Shown: positions 21,507-34,537 of the stretch, piece after piece
Layout: every line of letters begins with the position of its first letter
Position numbering within the stretch: the first letter of the stretch is position 1
Assembly (NCBI GenBank): GCA_030512335.1
Contig: JAULSU010000002.1
Coordinates: forward strand, 4,216,001-4,280,000
Origin: Immersiella caudata
Taxonomy: Eukaryota > Ascomycota > Sordariomycetes > Sordariales > Lasiosphaeriaceae
Length of the DNA: 64,000 bases
Direction: 5' to 3'
Position numbers and translations under genes: made by a program
Notes under the pieces: generated by a model
What the model saw: the letters and a program-made list of their open reading frames with translations, nothing else
What the model was told of the DNA's origin: nothing
Database searches by the model: none

Positions 21507-23297
21507 GCCTGATGGCCTGTCTTGATTTCTTTGAGCCCTTTTGATCCCTAGGTGTTAGCTGTTTGTTCCCTCGGGCAAGATGCATCCGTCTTTGGACGAC
21601 ATAAATGCGAGTTTAAGGCAGGCGTTTGGTGATTATTTGATGGTAGGGAACCCACTTTCTCACTGTGAAAGTTTTGAGAATTGTCTCAACAGACATATCA
21701 GCAGGGGAAAAGGGGGCGCTTTTCGTGTTACCTGGGTGACGGATGGTGTTTATGTATGCCAGACTCAGATTCGGGGTTTCAGACCTAAGTTAGTTACACT
21801 GAGAAGTAGCCCAGAGTGTGTATGCGTGCATGCATGCTTGTTGGATTACAATAGTTGTACAACAGAATGATGAGGATAACGCTAAATCGACGACGCTTGT
21901 CCCGTGTTGAAGCCGGTGGCTGGATACGTCTGACCTAAGTAGGCAATGTTTGCCACCTATTTTAGCTTCATCATAGTGACAACGCCTGCTTTTGGTATCA
22001 CACAAACCTCCTTGTCAACCCCCGATATCGGACCCAACTCCATGCGTGCAAACGCACCAACAACTATCAATTGTGCTGCCAACATATTTATTATGAGCCC
22101 ATTGTATCATCTACCTTCATTGTTGCGTTGCGTTTCAATTGCGAATTTCCCACCGTCTCGCACCGTTTTGTGTGCCGCACGAGGTATGAACGAAGGAATG
22201 CCAAGCCCGACCGGTATATGATGATGCACACGAGGCAATGCATATAGGTAGGAAACAAGTAGAAAAACTAAGAGACCTCGTAATGACAGGACCCTCAAAA
22301 GCCCAACCCAATGCGATGGAACACGAACGGGTAACCACAAACAAGGATGGAAATGTTGGAAAGGTAGATTAAAGCTTAAGGGTGAAATGAACGTAGATGA
22401 ATAAGAATACCGAAATTTTGGGCTCGAGATCTTGGTAATACCGAATGACCTCTCCGGGAATAAGCAGCGTCAGCGGCGTCAGGGGCTTACTGAGCGTGGG
22501 ACTTCCCCAGCCGCGCCCCTTGGCCCGAATGGGCAGGTGGAAAATGTTGAAATATACAGCGCAGCATGGTGTCTCTGCGTGAGTGTTTTCTCCGAGGTAG
22601 CATCTTTTGGAGGCGGTAAGGTTTGCGAGCGATGGCATATAAACCCCAGGGGGGCCATGATAGCCGCGATAAGGTTCAATGCGAGCCGAAGCTGATCCGG
22701 TTCGGCTTGCGTGTGGAAAACGGGAGGGGGCGTCGTTAAACGGTTAGAGGCCTTTCTGGCAAAATTGGATGCCGGGTCGAGGGTGAGGCACGAGCGTCCA
22801 CCCTCGGGGAGGAGGCCGGGTCAGGTTCGCCGAGCGATCGCAGGCAAGCCCGTTCGTCCGATCTCTTTCAATGTGATCTCTGCCTGCCGGCACTTGATGG
22901 GATGTGCAGGAAGAACCGCGGGCTGCGAAGGAGGATCGTGGAGGAGGGGTGGAGATGCCCTCTGAAAGTGCGGAGAGTAGGGACCTCGACCAGGCCGAGT
23001 GCCGAAGAATGGTGTTTCAGGAAGGCGAAAAGATGCGGGTGCGATCCAAGCGTCTGCCCCTGCATAAGTAACGCGATCTGACGTCGCAGAGACCGCATAA
23101 TCGGGACCCGATAAATTGAGTGTTCAAGCAGCCGCTCGGACACTGCGGCAGAAAGAGCCGCATCGTGATCAACCGTCAACGTCAGGTCATCTGGTGTCTG
23201 TGTGTGGTCGAGATCTCAGGAGTACGCGTCGAACCGCCAGGTTCCCATAAGTTTCGATCCTCCTTAACATTGACGATCGACACTTTCCAGCAAGCCC
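21507..23297. other. Convergent intergenic region, no gene seen
   Basis: This 1.79-kb stretch lies between the MOB3 stop and the stop of the Zn2Cys6 factor. It contains a purine/pyrimidine-alternating GTGCATGCATGC run near 21825 and otherwise only short meaningless frames. Both 3' UTRs presumably end here. Confidence 0.4.
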
Positions 23298-25715
23298 TCA
23301 GTTTCCGCCTCTTGAACCAGAGTCAACTGTTTCGGAACGTCCACTGGATGGCCCGATATGCATCTTCGAGAAAACGTTGCGAATCTGCCGGACGTTCTCG
23401 CTTTGCGCTGACACCGCCGTGGTATTTCGCTCGTCGGCAAACGCCCGGATATGTCGCACCGTAGGTGTGAAGCCCTCATCGTTTGGTAGCCACCACCGGA
23501 TACAGCTGTCGTCGCGAAATAGCTCTGCCATTCGTCTCCGCATTGTGATGGGCGAGATATACCTATACAACCACGCCAATTGAGGCGAATGTTAGCTTCA
23601 AGTTTCTTCCCAGTTACTCATACCGGGTGTGGTAAACCCAAAGGGGAAAGGACGACGTTCAACTCACCCCATGCCCTCCAGCAAGGCAAGCTTCTTCCTG
23701 ATCCACATATGATGCTTCGCATCTGGCTGCACAAACAGTGCCGCAATTGCGAGGCAGGAGTGGAGCATGATCAAACTGCCTGCAGGACTGTGTTGCCATC
23801 CCTCGACTGTCGCGCAGGTACGGCAAATCGCATTCGCATGCTCTACGAGCCCGGTTTGGCTCTCTTCCGAGGCCTCGGAAGCAGACTGACTGGCATGCAT
23901 GAGCGAGATCGAGTGCCATTCGCAGTTAAGAATTGTCGCGGCGAACAGCGGCGGCCTGAACAAAACTCCTGGCCCGGGGCTCACAATGCCGTCAACGTCC
24001 ATGGTGTCATCGCCGCCAATGTCCATGACGAGATGCGCCGGGTCGTTCAGAGCGTTCTCCCAAACGCTCTTCCACCCATTCAGGGCACCCGTCAGTCGGT
24101 GATGCTCCGCAGTATACTCCTCTTGGGTGACTTCTTGACTTGCGCCCTTCCCATACAGCAATGCCATCTCCATGGAAATCAGGCGCAACCTGGCATCGCA
24201 TGCCTCGATTTTCCAGGTGATGTTGCTGGGGTCCGCAGCAGCCTGAGCGCTGCAGTAATCGGCGATGGTCGAAAACCACGCTCGAGGAAGGCTGGTCGGA
24301 AAGCTGCCCATTATGCCGATGAAAACATCGAAACGTGCATACCATCTCATGATGGTCCGCCCGAGAGCCGTTTGGGCAATCGTCTGTGGCGTGAAAAGCT
24401 GTGCGAGCAGCTCGAACGCCGCCTTCTGGTGACCCATGAGGTTGACCCAATCTCCCAGGTATTCCTTGATAACCGTTAGTTCTCCAGTTTCTCCTGCTTT
24501 TCAAAGCTTGTTGCGCTCACCTCAATGGTAGCGAGCTGTAGTATAGTGAGTAGTGTTGCTACGTTATGTTTCTCCTTCTTTTTGAGAAACGCCAACAGGA
24601 GCGTTACGCTGCGGTTGTAGTACTGCAGAAATTCGCTGATCTGCCCACTAGGGCTCTTCAACATGTGGTGATAGGCTGCGAAGCCCACCACAGCATAGAG
24701 GAGCGGCTCGTTTCGCAGTGCCAAGCTCGGCAGCGTCGTTTGAAAGAAGTCGTCCGTATCGCTGACTATACAGTAGTGATAGCTGGTGATATTTTCAACA
24801 TAATATCTCAGGTAGAATTGAAGCTCCTGAGGAAGAAACGACCAATCTGGACGTGTGCCTGGTGTCACAAACAGCGAGTCTGAAAGCTGAAGCGCGGTGG
24901 GTGTGAGGCCACCCCCTGCACCGGCCGCGATAGATGGCGACGCAGAACTGACATTGCCTTCAAAAGAAGGCGTTTCGGATTCTTGTCGATGTGAGGACGT
25001 GACACGCTGCAAGCTGAACGAGGACGCCGTACTGGACCGTCGAAGCGGAAAGATCGGCGTTGATGATTGTGTCGTTGCGCTTTCGGGCTCCTCCTCGTCT
25101 TCGTCAAGGATGGGATCCAGCTTCAGGTCATGTTCGAGAGATTCATCGTCGTCATCTCCAGGGGACGAGCTGGGACTCGTCTGCTGACTTGGCCCAGAGG
25201 AGTCTTTGGAAGTGGTGCCGGAACCCTTGGCTGGTGCTGGCTCGGGGTAGGTACAATCTCGTTTGCCTTTCCTGCATCCTACACGATGTTAGCGCAACTT
25301 TTACCCCATTGAGGGTTATGAGGTAGCACACTTTCGCACGTAGGGTGGTTCTCGTCGCACTGTGGTAGAGTGTTAGACTTCAGTCGCCAGCGCAAGCCAG
25401 GCCCGGATGCCCTCTTACCTTGACTCGTCGGCTGCGACACGTATAGCAACCTGATCTTGTGCGGCGATGTTTGATGTGGTCGAGGCCGGGCGCAGATTTT
25501 CTCCTGCTTCTTTGCGCCTTTGGCGCGTTGAACATGATCGGCTCTGGAAACCCGGTGAAGTACCCCAAGCTTTGATAAGGATTTGGCATCCCCTGGGCCG
25601 CGGGAGGTATGGAAGGAGGCTGCGCCATCGGCTGGGGGCTTTCGAGTGGGTTGCCATGCGGCTGCCCCCCGACGCCTGCCATTGAGGACAGGAAGTGGTG
25701 GTAGTAGTCACTCAT
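23298..25715 (-). CDS. Zn(II)2Cys6 transcription factor, 714 aa, five exons
   Basis: Fungal binuclear zinc-cluster DNA-binding regulator, presumably nuclear. Exons are 25715-25419, 25359-25332, 25278-24521, 24464-23668 and 23562-23298. The cluster begins HRRTRSGCYTCRSRRVK and its six Cys fall at residues 90, 93, 100, 107, 110 and 117. The 28-nt exon 2 supplies CDENHPTCE. A basic linker and an acidic Ser/Glu stretch (SPGDDDDESLEHDLKLDPIL) follow. From about residue 230 to the end is an alpha-helical regulatory region resembling Fungal_trans_2 (PDWSFLPQELQFYLRYYVEN, LLYAVVGFAAYHHML, EYLGDWVNLMGHQKAAFELL). The N-terminus is Pro/Gln-rich. Target genes are unknown. The very long upstream interval suggests complex regulation. 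Confidence 0.88.
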
Positions 25716-27280
25716 GGCGGCTGCTCTGATGATCGAGGTCGAGGAATTACTCCGAGTTCCCCCTTTGAAGGCCCGCTCCGAAGTTCAACTGGGTTCCGAA
25801 ATGTGGATTACACAATCATTTATACTCGATGGGGTCGCGACGCGGGATGCCGATAGATCACCGGGGAAAACACAAGGGCGACACCGGCCGACGTTGGGGG
25901 TTATGCCGCTTAGTGATGTGCGAAGTGAAGAATGCCACTCATCGGTAGGATTATCGGTGTCGGTCGAAGACCGCGCGTAGGTAAGCAGCCAGATAACGCA
26001 AGTTTTCCTGTAGTTGGCTGCTGGCAGCGGTCGTGGGAACCTGTTGGGAAGGTAATGGCCAGCCTCCGTCGAGAAGAGGAGGAGTACTTCTCAGGTCCAG
26101 GCCGCAAGAGAGAGAAAAAAAGAGAGAGACCCCGGTCGACTGGTGACTTTTATCGAACCTAGGAATTCCACGAAAAGGGCATTATGGTGGAAACCTGGTC
26201 AATAGCACCTGCTCTATTCTGTTTTGATGACGATATGTCTGGTGATGGATTAGGGGAGGTCTTGAGAAGCTCGGAGGGGCTGCCGGGAGGTAAAGGCCGC
26301 TTGAAGGCGCCACGGGGGGGAGGGCCAAGCAGGGTGGAGGGTAGCGTTATTAGCAAGGCCAAAGAACCGCTGGGTTGGGTTGATCCCCACACACCCTCGT
26401 GGGAAGAGTAAGGACCAGGTACGGGACGGCAATCTCCTTGGCCGGCCGAGGGACTGGGGAGTTGGATATATGCAAGGGGCTCTTATTTGTTGACCTGTGG
26501 GGACTCTCCTCCGTTTCTGTTAGGCAGTAAGTGGACACCGGGGACGGCGATGTCGGCTTTGGCTAGGGTATTTGTGCAGAGAATATGGTACGCTCGTGGC
26601 CGATTAGGTCTTTCGGAGGGTGGTTCTGCAGGTGGGCCGCCACCAGGCAATCTCTGACGGAAGAACCCAAGAACGTGAATCCCCCCGTCACTCTGAGAGA
26701 TTTCTTGTGCAAATACTGCTACTGTAACTGGTGCCAACTATGTATGGGACTGCCGCCCACAGAAGTGCAACGCTGGTGTTGGTCTTTGGATCGGGGTCCC
26801 TAGAAAGCCTTCCGCATCGAGACAGAGAGTGGCGAGTGGCGGCGCGCCGTTTCCTGGAGGACCAAGGGTTCTTGGCCGCGCGCCGGGACCGCGATGCTGT
26901 TGTCTAAGGATACCCAGAAGAGCCAGGCCGCCTTGATGGCGAGAATCGAGGAGGTAGCGTCCACAGGAGGTGAGAGGCCAAGCCGCTAGGAAGGGGAGGA
27001 TGGCGCCGCCCGCACCCGTGGTCAGTTCTGGTGGAATCTGTTGCGGACAGCGGTATGAGTAGTTCTGAGAGTATATACAGCGACCTGCTCTCGACACGCT
27101 GGGAGGGGGGGGGGGAGAAGAGGACTGAAGTTGGCCTTGTAAGGAGCCGAACGATGCGACCGGCAGTCGGTGAGTGCAACGGTGACTGGGCTTCCCTGGT
27201 GCAGCAGCGGCAGCAGCAGCCTGTTGGGCGCCTATAAGGTGGAACACGCCAATGCCCCTGATGGTGACGGTTGAGCGCGT

Positions 27281-27300
27281 GAAGGCGGAAGGCGGAAGGC
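27281..27300. repeat. Short tandem repeat, unit GGCGGAA
   Basis: About three consecutive copies of a 7-base unit are seen directly. Likely a microsatellite-like feature with no assigned role. Confidence 0.6.
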
Positions 27301-30047
27301 AGATGTGGAAGGCATGAAGGGGCATGCGCAAGTGAGCTTGGATCTTATTAGTCGATCGTCGATGGCAGAACGTCCAACGGCCAGTGGAAGATGCCCGGGA
27401 TCAGTCTGGCCCTGGCCGGCCCAAGAGACATGCGCGGGGGACGTGTCAGTCCTAGGGCAACCCCAGCTCAGCCCACAGCTCAAGGGTCGAGCTGCCACAA
27501 GCTAATTGACCCTCCTAACCCCGGAGCTTTTCCCTTCTGCCTCGGATGACTGCTCAGTTTAGTATTCACTTCGAGGGCTTCCTTGCTAGAAGTTTTTTAT
27601 CGCGAGTGAAGCCGAAGCAACCATTGTCTCGTGCTTTGTCCCTTCTCTTGTCGGATGCTGTGCCGGACACAATGAATCGGGTTATACATAATGCATTGCT
27701 CAGTGCCAGCTACGTGGAGAGACTCTGGTCCCACCCCTTCTGAGCACTGATAAGGAGAAGAGAGACGGGCGTAAACCCCACAAAACCGACTCCTGGGTTC
27801 GGCTACTCATTGTAGTTATTCCGAGGCGGTCTTTGGTCTTTGCCTGTCCTCAGCGGCCAGCTGAACCGAAAGGTGGTCGACCTGCCATCTGCTGGGGGAC
27901 AAAGCATCTGCAAAAGTTTTCTTGCTCCTGTGACTCCCGGCAGAAAACGGCAGAAGTCTCATCGAGCGGCGGCTAGTGAGATTGGTGGTGGCAGGGGAGC
28001 AAGACGTTGTCATCAGATGCGCGCTAGGGCTGCAAACCCACTGAGGTCTCGCTGAGTGCTACGGCATCGAGCAGCCAAGAAAGAGCTGCAGAACCCACAG
28101 ACGAACCCGTGTGGGACCGGCGGCGGGGATCGAACGGGGGGTGGCCAGCAAGGACATGGGCGGCCAGGGGAAAGGTAGGTGTGTAGTGGAGCCAGGACTT
28201 AGTGCTCTCTTGCGGCCCTCCCCTCCTCAGCCAGCTCGCGTTCAGAGATCCCTGCAAGGGTGCAGGAGCTCGCAGCTTCGCTTTGCCGGTGCGGCGAGCG
28301 GTCGAGGTGGTGGGCGTGAGAAGGGGTTTGATCACCGGCGAGTGGCAGCGAAACACAGTGGCCCGTTGTGATCGCAGGCCAGGGTTGAGATCCGGCGCAT
28401 CTCCATCTCTCGGTATGCCTCTGGGAGCCTAGGCCAGCCGTGGGTGACGGCACAGGCTGGGACCCCCCCAGCTTAGTTCCTTGCCATGCCATGCTCCACT
28501 GCGGCGCCATGGCGGACCATCCCTGGCTGCGAGACACACCACGATCGCTCTCCTGCCACACATGCTGGGACCCGTTGGTGCTACCGATGCCGTTTGAGTT
28601 AGTGCAAGGGAAAACGGCGGCGACCGAGGTGAGCGCATCTTTTGGCCGGCTGTCGCGCCGCAGAGCCTCCGTGTGTTGCTCTCTGCCTTATGTGCTGCAG
28701 ATGCGCCGATGGAAGACCACGGACCGCTGTGACCTGCGTCTTTTGCCAGGAGAGCCTGCCCTGCAATCCTATGGTGAGTCGAGCCTGGCCGGGAAGAGAC
28801 GCTCTTTGAATTTTTCCCATATCAAGCACTGCAAGCAATGCTAGATTCGTCCCAATCCGAGAGCAAAAAATGAGGAAAAATACTTCCATACCCCTGCGCG
28901 CCGCGAACCAACAACAGCAGCCGGGATGCCGGCTCGTGCAAGAGCTGCTGGGATCCAGGCAGGCATTGGCTGCGGACCTTTGTGTGTGGAATAGACAAGA
29001 ATGCCTACCTCCGCCGCGTCTCAGCGCTCCGTTGATTCGGCACGCGCCCAGCTGCGAAAGCATGTGAGGGCGACACACGCAAGGCGGGAGGATGGTGTGG
29101 GAGCAGGGTCAGGGCTCTCAGGAGGGAGAAGCAACATCTGGACGTCGAGAAGCAGGGTGACGCTGGGGAAGGTGAGAGAGTCGATACTGTGACACTGGGA
29201 TTGGGGCGGGAGCACGGGCCAGCGGCGGGTAAAGCAAAAGAAGAAAGTGTGGATGGGCGAGACTGCCATTTTTGGCATCTCAGATCTGGAACGCGAAAAG
29301 GAAGAGCTTCCCGCACATGCCTCTACGTCTTCTCTACAAAGGTACGCGGTACATGGGACAAGAGACCTTTCTTGCGCGCGGCCCAAGGGCTCCGGCTCTA
29401 TTAGGACGGTCAGTTCGCTAACTCGGGCTCGTTCGAGACAGCTGCATGGAGGATGATCTCATCAACCTCACGGACTGCTCCAATCTCTCGTTGGCGCATT
29501 AATGTCATGGGCAGCATATCTGCCCCAGGATTACGGCAGGGGCGACATACGCACTTACCCTTTTCCTTTGCGCATCGCCAGCAGGTTTGCTATGAAGAGT
29601 GCCATTCAGCTCCAGGGGTCTTGAACCACGCCCTTCCCCCAACCCTCGGTCAAGCACTTCCAGCTTCGCTAGGCGCAATGGTAACTGCAGCGGCGCTGAC
29701 GGTTGGCTCAACGGTCACCTCGCCAAAACGCATCATCGAGCGTGCGCGAGCTAGTGCGTGCAGAGAGAAGCTTGGTTCTCCGGATGCACCAAGACGGCGG
29801 CGGTGGGTGGTGAGTGGACGACAAACAGCTGGACGCGGACAGTACCATGGTTCATGGACGTCAGGACAGGGGAAAGCTACCTGACCACCCTATAAGAGAC
29901 TGTCGTTAAGTCCTAGCAGCTGGATCCGAGGGAAAAGATCAGACGAACATCACGTGCATGGCTTGTGCTGGAGTCCATTCTGCCTGAGTTCATAGCTCAT
30001 CGTCTGGGACGCTCATCAAGATCACCCATGCTCCAAGGTTACGCTGA

Positions 30048-30070
30048 GGATCGAGGATCGAGGATCAGGA
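30048..30070. repeat. Short tandem repeat, unit CGAGGAT
   Basis: Three adjacent copies of a 7-base GAGGATC-type unit are seen directly. No role can be assigned. Confidence 0.6.
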
Positions 30071-33000
30071 ACTGCCCCGAGCGCAAGGCGCCATCGCACA
30101 TCTGGTGGGTGGTCCGAGTCCGACTGTAGTTGCGCACTCGCTCTGATGAGACTGTTCCTGAGTTTTCTAGATGACACGGTTTCGGCGGCAGGACGTTTTG
30201 CTTGCGTTGCTCTGAATTTTTGCGCGATACGTGACGGGTTATAAAGCGACAGAGTCCGTGGACGGCATCCGCTGTAAATCCCGAGTCTTGGTCTGCCTCA
30301 CGCTCGTCCTGTACGGCGATCTGGCATCACAGATGGCTCGGGGTACCTTGTGAGTTGTCCTTGAGCACTTCCGTTGCTAGGAGGTGCTGCAAGGAGGTTA
30401 GTTGCCGGATCTTGCATCTTAGTAAGGGCTCCGGGCAAGCCAGTTGATCTCGTCGCCGCGCCTAGACCAGTTGTGACGCCGAGGCCCCATACGAGAAATC
30501 TTGCACAGCCGCCCACGCGGTCTGCTCTTTTTGATTGTTGGCGTCAACGCGGAATATGCCTTCACCCCACTCGCATGGAGTTCACGTCTCCTCCAATTCT
30601 AGAAGTTATCGTCACGAGGTGCCACACGGGAGGCTAAAAGGCAATCGACTCACAGGGGCTGAGAAGCGCGAACGCGCCAGGGGTCGACGACCCTTGTTTT
30701 CTGCCACGCTTCTAGAAGCTGTGCCAGGATCCAGCTTGAGAGTCCTTGGGGTCAGTAAAATGATTGAAATGAGTATTGACGTTAGGAGCAAGCCAAGTTC
30801 ATGCGCTTTCTGCAAAGTCCATCTGGGAAGCTGTTCTTCGATGTTGGCCAGGGCTTGGCCAGAATAGGGGATGCGCAAAATCAGGCATTGATGGTGGCTT
30901 CAATTGTTGTCTTTTGTTGGAAACCAGCCTCCATTATTTCGCAAACAGGCGACCATGTGCGAGCGCCCCTGCGCTCCAGCGATGCAAGCCCGGTAAGTTG
31001 CTGAGTGTCGATGTTGTTTTAAGAACGGACGGCTTCTGCCGTCCCGAACTGGGGCACGCGTTCCACGGTCGCGCGGACGGTTTTGTACACGTCCCGCTGT
31101 CTAATCTGGCAAGTTGTGCTGCTGGGTTTGAAGAAGAAAAGCGCTCCCTTTGCGGTGGGAGAAGACGGCCGTTGCGTCGGAATCCTCAGGTTACCTAGGC
31201 AGGAAGGATCGAGCTGCCCTGCAGGTGCTGCGGGAATTGGAGCCGTCTTCCACATGGAAGCGGGGTCCACGGGTGTCTGAGACACACATACTGCAGCAGA
31301 GCGCAGGGTTCTGTCAAGACAGCTGTTGAAGTTCATCCCAACTCCGTGCGGGCCCCCCAACCGGCCCGGCTGCAGGGGCAGTTTGGTCTTTGTTCGCCCA
31401 GCGTCATATCCCTGATCAAATCACGGGAGACAGCGGGACGTGCAATGATGGAACTCAGCTCTCCCGAGAAAACGGGAGGTTCGACTGCGTGTCGACTGTC
31501 GGACTTCCAAGCCAATCCCACCCGTCTCGTCCCTGTCAACCCCCTTCGATGGGAAGCACGGTCGTTCCTGCTGTGGACTTTGAGCTGAGAGCTGACACCG
31601 CCGCCGCTCACCAGCCCAGACCAGCCACCGACTTGCAGACATCCACATCGCCCAAAATCCGGACCTGTCTGGGTCCTGGTATTACTTGGAAATCCCACAC
31701 CCAGTCGCACGGACTCGGTCTCCAGCCCTTCTGCAAGACCGCAGCGAACAAGTTACCCCATCCGGCCCGCAGCAGCAGCCTGGGCGACTGAGCCCCAGGA
31801 AGAGCGGGATGGATTCCGGCAGTCGCGCCAGAGACCGCTCGATGCGCGCGCACCGCATAACGTCACTGCACTCTCCCGCCCCGAACTGGAGAAGTGGCGC
31901 GCCAGCAGATCTGATCTGAGGCCGGCGCGCGGGCCAGGTGTCGGTCATATGCGACACAAAATGAAGCGCAGCAATGCGTGTCATATCTCCACCAGCGAAG
32001 GACAGAGCACTGCGCAAGACCTTATCTGACTCGACCCACGTGTTGGCGGTGTCCCAAGTCGAGTCCCAGAGCTAAATGATTAGACATAGACCAACATGCG
32101 CCCTCGCTGGCGCCCTCACGCTGAGGACCGTGATGACGGGCCACTGACCGAGCACCAGGTTCGCAATCTCCTGAAATTAGTTGACGGGCTGCCCACCGTT
32201 CCACAGGAATGAGCCAGCACAACGGAGCTTGTTCCGCGGGTTTCCGGTCCAACCATAGCTCACAGCAACCTCCTGCGATTTCATCGGAGAGGCGTCTCTC
32301 TGGGCTCTGCAACGATATGATGGCTTACCCTATAGCTGACGTCGTCCGCTATTGCTTCATCTCGCCTGCGACGAGTGTCCCTGGCTTGAGATGGTTAGAC
32401 CGTCCGACGTTTGGTATCGATCGCCGCCCTTGGCTGCTACCCTCTTCCTATGTTGCGCTCGTCAGGTCGCAGCCGCCGTCTGGGCGCGGTCTGCCTTGAT
32501 CCTAGCCATTGAAGTCACTGGCAGCAATTCTATCAACTCGTTGTTTCACTCAGCTGTCAGGCACTGAGAATGGGGATTGACTGAACACCAACTTCAGGGT
32601 TCTAGAAGCTTTTGTTGATGCCCTCGAATACCCCCGGCCGGTTGGCCCCTCGTGGCTTTCAGCGGCCCGTTGCGGGACTCCGTGTCTGCCTGCAACGCAG
32701 GCCAGTTGAGACACAAGCTTCGACTCGGGCTAACGACGAAGTTCCTCGGGCGAATGTGCCAGCGCGTCTCCTCGGCCAGTCGCGGCAAGATTGAGACACC
32801 ATCTTGTTTCTCGCAGGGATGAGGTGGTGGAAGGCCTCTCCGCGAGGTAGCGAACGCCCAGCGTGTAAAACAACACACAATAGACGGGTTGGCCGAGCTT
32901 CGTTGTTCCGTGTTTACTCTCTCTATGTTGAGACGCCACGGTTTTGATGAGGCGGGAAGTCAAAAAGTCAATAATTGGACCACGGGACTTCCCCTGGCCT

Positions 33001-33459
33001 GTCCGACAGCAAGCAGTTCTTCCGCGGGTTCGCAGACATTCGACTCGTATTGCGAAGTCCTACGACATGTTCGGCAATTCCGAGTGTTGCTGGGTCGCAG
33101 GAGCCGGAATCCCCCCCTGAGGCCAATGCCGAATCTCGATACCCGCGGAAGCGGTTTCTGCAGAAACGTACCCGCAGAAAAGCTACCTGCCTCCTGGGAC
33201 ACAAGAGGCAAGACTTGGCCTCACGTTCGCCAGGCTGCAATAGGAGGGTGCCGGCGTAGAGTGCCGGCGCGGGTTGCATGCGCTGTGGGAATCAGGGCAA
33301 GCGTCCGCCGGTCCAGCTCAGGGTTGCATCTAATGCGACAATGATGGCGCGATAAGAAAAAAGATCCCCCGCCTCCAAAAAAAAAAAATTCCACCGCTGG
33401 CTTTAGAGGCCATGGCAGGATTGTGATTTGGCAAAATGGAGGCTGGCCATTCTTCCTGT

Positions 33460-33492
33460 CCGGCAGCATGCAACCAGTGTGCATGCTGCCGG
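33460..33492. repeat. Perfect inverted repeat, 13-bp arms, 7-nt loop
   Basis: Arms CCGGCAGCATGCA and TGCATGCTGCCGG are exact reverse complements separated by ACCAGTG. As RNA this would form a stable stem-loop; as DNA it could be a palindromic protein-binding site. It lies in the gene-poor interval about 1.05 kb upstream of the MOSC gene. Confidence 0.8.
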
Positions 33493-34273
33493 GGCCCGGG
33501 CGCTGATTTCGGGGCGCAATCCCGTCTCTCCGGGAAGTGGTACACCGGAGCGGGGAGAGCACAACGGTGGCTGCTGGGGCTCGGACCCGGTTGGGAGGTC
33601 TTGGGGTACCGAAGCCCAATCACGATGAGCAGCAAATCAGGGCGGCGGGGTTAAAGGGCGACTTTGCACCGCAGCCCTACGCCAAATTGCCAGGAGCAAC
33701 GAGGCCCATCATCCGCCGGGAGATCTGGAGCTTTTTAAGTGTCGACAACAACAGTCAACCGCGCGTCCACCTCTTGCGCTCATTTAATTCACGTCCCAGT
33801 TTCAAGTTGATCTGGAGGGGTGTTGTGGTGTACTTGCAGTATACCTGCCGTGTGCTATTTTGGTCTGACATTTCATCAAGATTGATATCGATCCCGCAGC
33901 ACGGGTCCATTCTTAGAATCTCGCCGCTGCCGGGGCAGTCGACGGGTTGATTAGGCGATGGATGGCACACAGATGGGCTGCGCGCCAGGTGCCGTGCAAT
34001 AAAGGTTCGGTTCCGGAGAGATGGCGGTCGGCCGCGGTGTTGTGTTGCTGGTTCAGGGGGTGTGTGAGTGTGTTGCAGGATGGGCCATTGGCGATGGCCC
34101 CACCCACCCGCCAATGGGCGCCTCTGTATTGCAATACATTCACGATGATGAAGCCGGGAGTGGTGTGCGCCGTGAGCGCAGAGCAGCTACTCGGACCTAT
34201 TGACATTGCGCGCCCCACGCTCTTCCGACAGCATCGAGACTCGACTAGAGAAGACACGCGCACCGGCACGGGC

Positions 34274-34294
34274 GAGGTGAGGTGAGGTGAGGAT
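34274..34294. repeat. GGTGA tandem repeat in the MOSC promoter
   Basis: About four copies of GGTGA/GAGGT lie just upstream of a TATA-like element, seen directly. Confidence 0.6.
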
Positions 34295-34310
34295 AGGATC
34301 GGGTGTTTGC

Positions 34311-34319
34311 TTATATAAT
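34311..34319 (+). promoter_or_regulatory. Possible TATA box of the MOSC gene
   Basis: TTATATAAT stands out in an otherwise GC-rich region about 220 bp before the start codon. CCAAT-type motifs (CCATTGG and CCAAT, about 34085-34116, forming 9-bp inverted arms) lie about 200 bp further upstream. Confidence 0.4.
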
Positions 34320-34537
34320 AGCACGTTCGGATTAGCGCCGAGGTCAAGGTGGCAAGGTGAGCTGGCGGCGGACTGGCGAATGATGATGCGCGCCATGGCA
34401 AAACAACCCCTAAAACCGGAGCCGCTGCAAGGCACCGTGTCACCGCAGCGGAAGCGGGCAGCAGCGGCCGAAGTTTCGGAATCACAAACAACCGCCAACG
34501 TCGACAAAAACCACTGCAACCAAGAAGGTTAACGGCG

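Larger units (their letters stand above)
25716..34537. other. 8.8-kb gene-poor interval between divergent genes
   Basis: No frame in this interval is both long and protein-like, and no chain of splice sites links shorter frames into a recognisable product. Base composition appears mixed and GC-moderate, without the AT-rich, TpA-heavy look of repeat-induced point mutation, so it does not read as transposon debris. It contains G-runs (about 27101-27115), an A-run (about 33378-33389), short tandem repeats and a perfect hairpin (listed separately). It should hold the promoter and possibly a long spliced leader of the Zn2Cys6 gene on one side and the MOSC gene on the other. A non-coding transcript is possible but unproven. 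Confidence 0.5.

Noticed and set aside
25716..34537. RIP-mutated transposon remnants as the cause of the gene-poor interval
   Set aside because: The interval does not show the AT-rich, TpA-dominated composition expected of RIP, and no terminal repeats or transposase/reverse-transcriptase motifs were seen. An old non-RIP element is not formally excluded.
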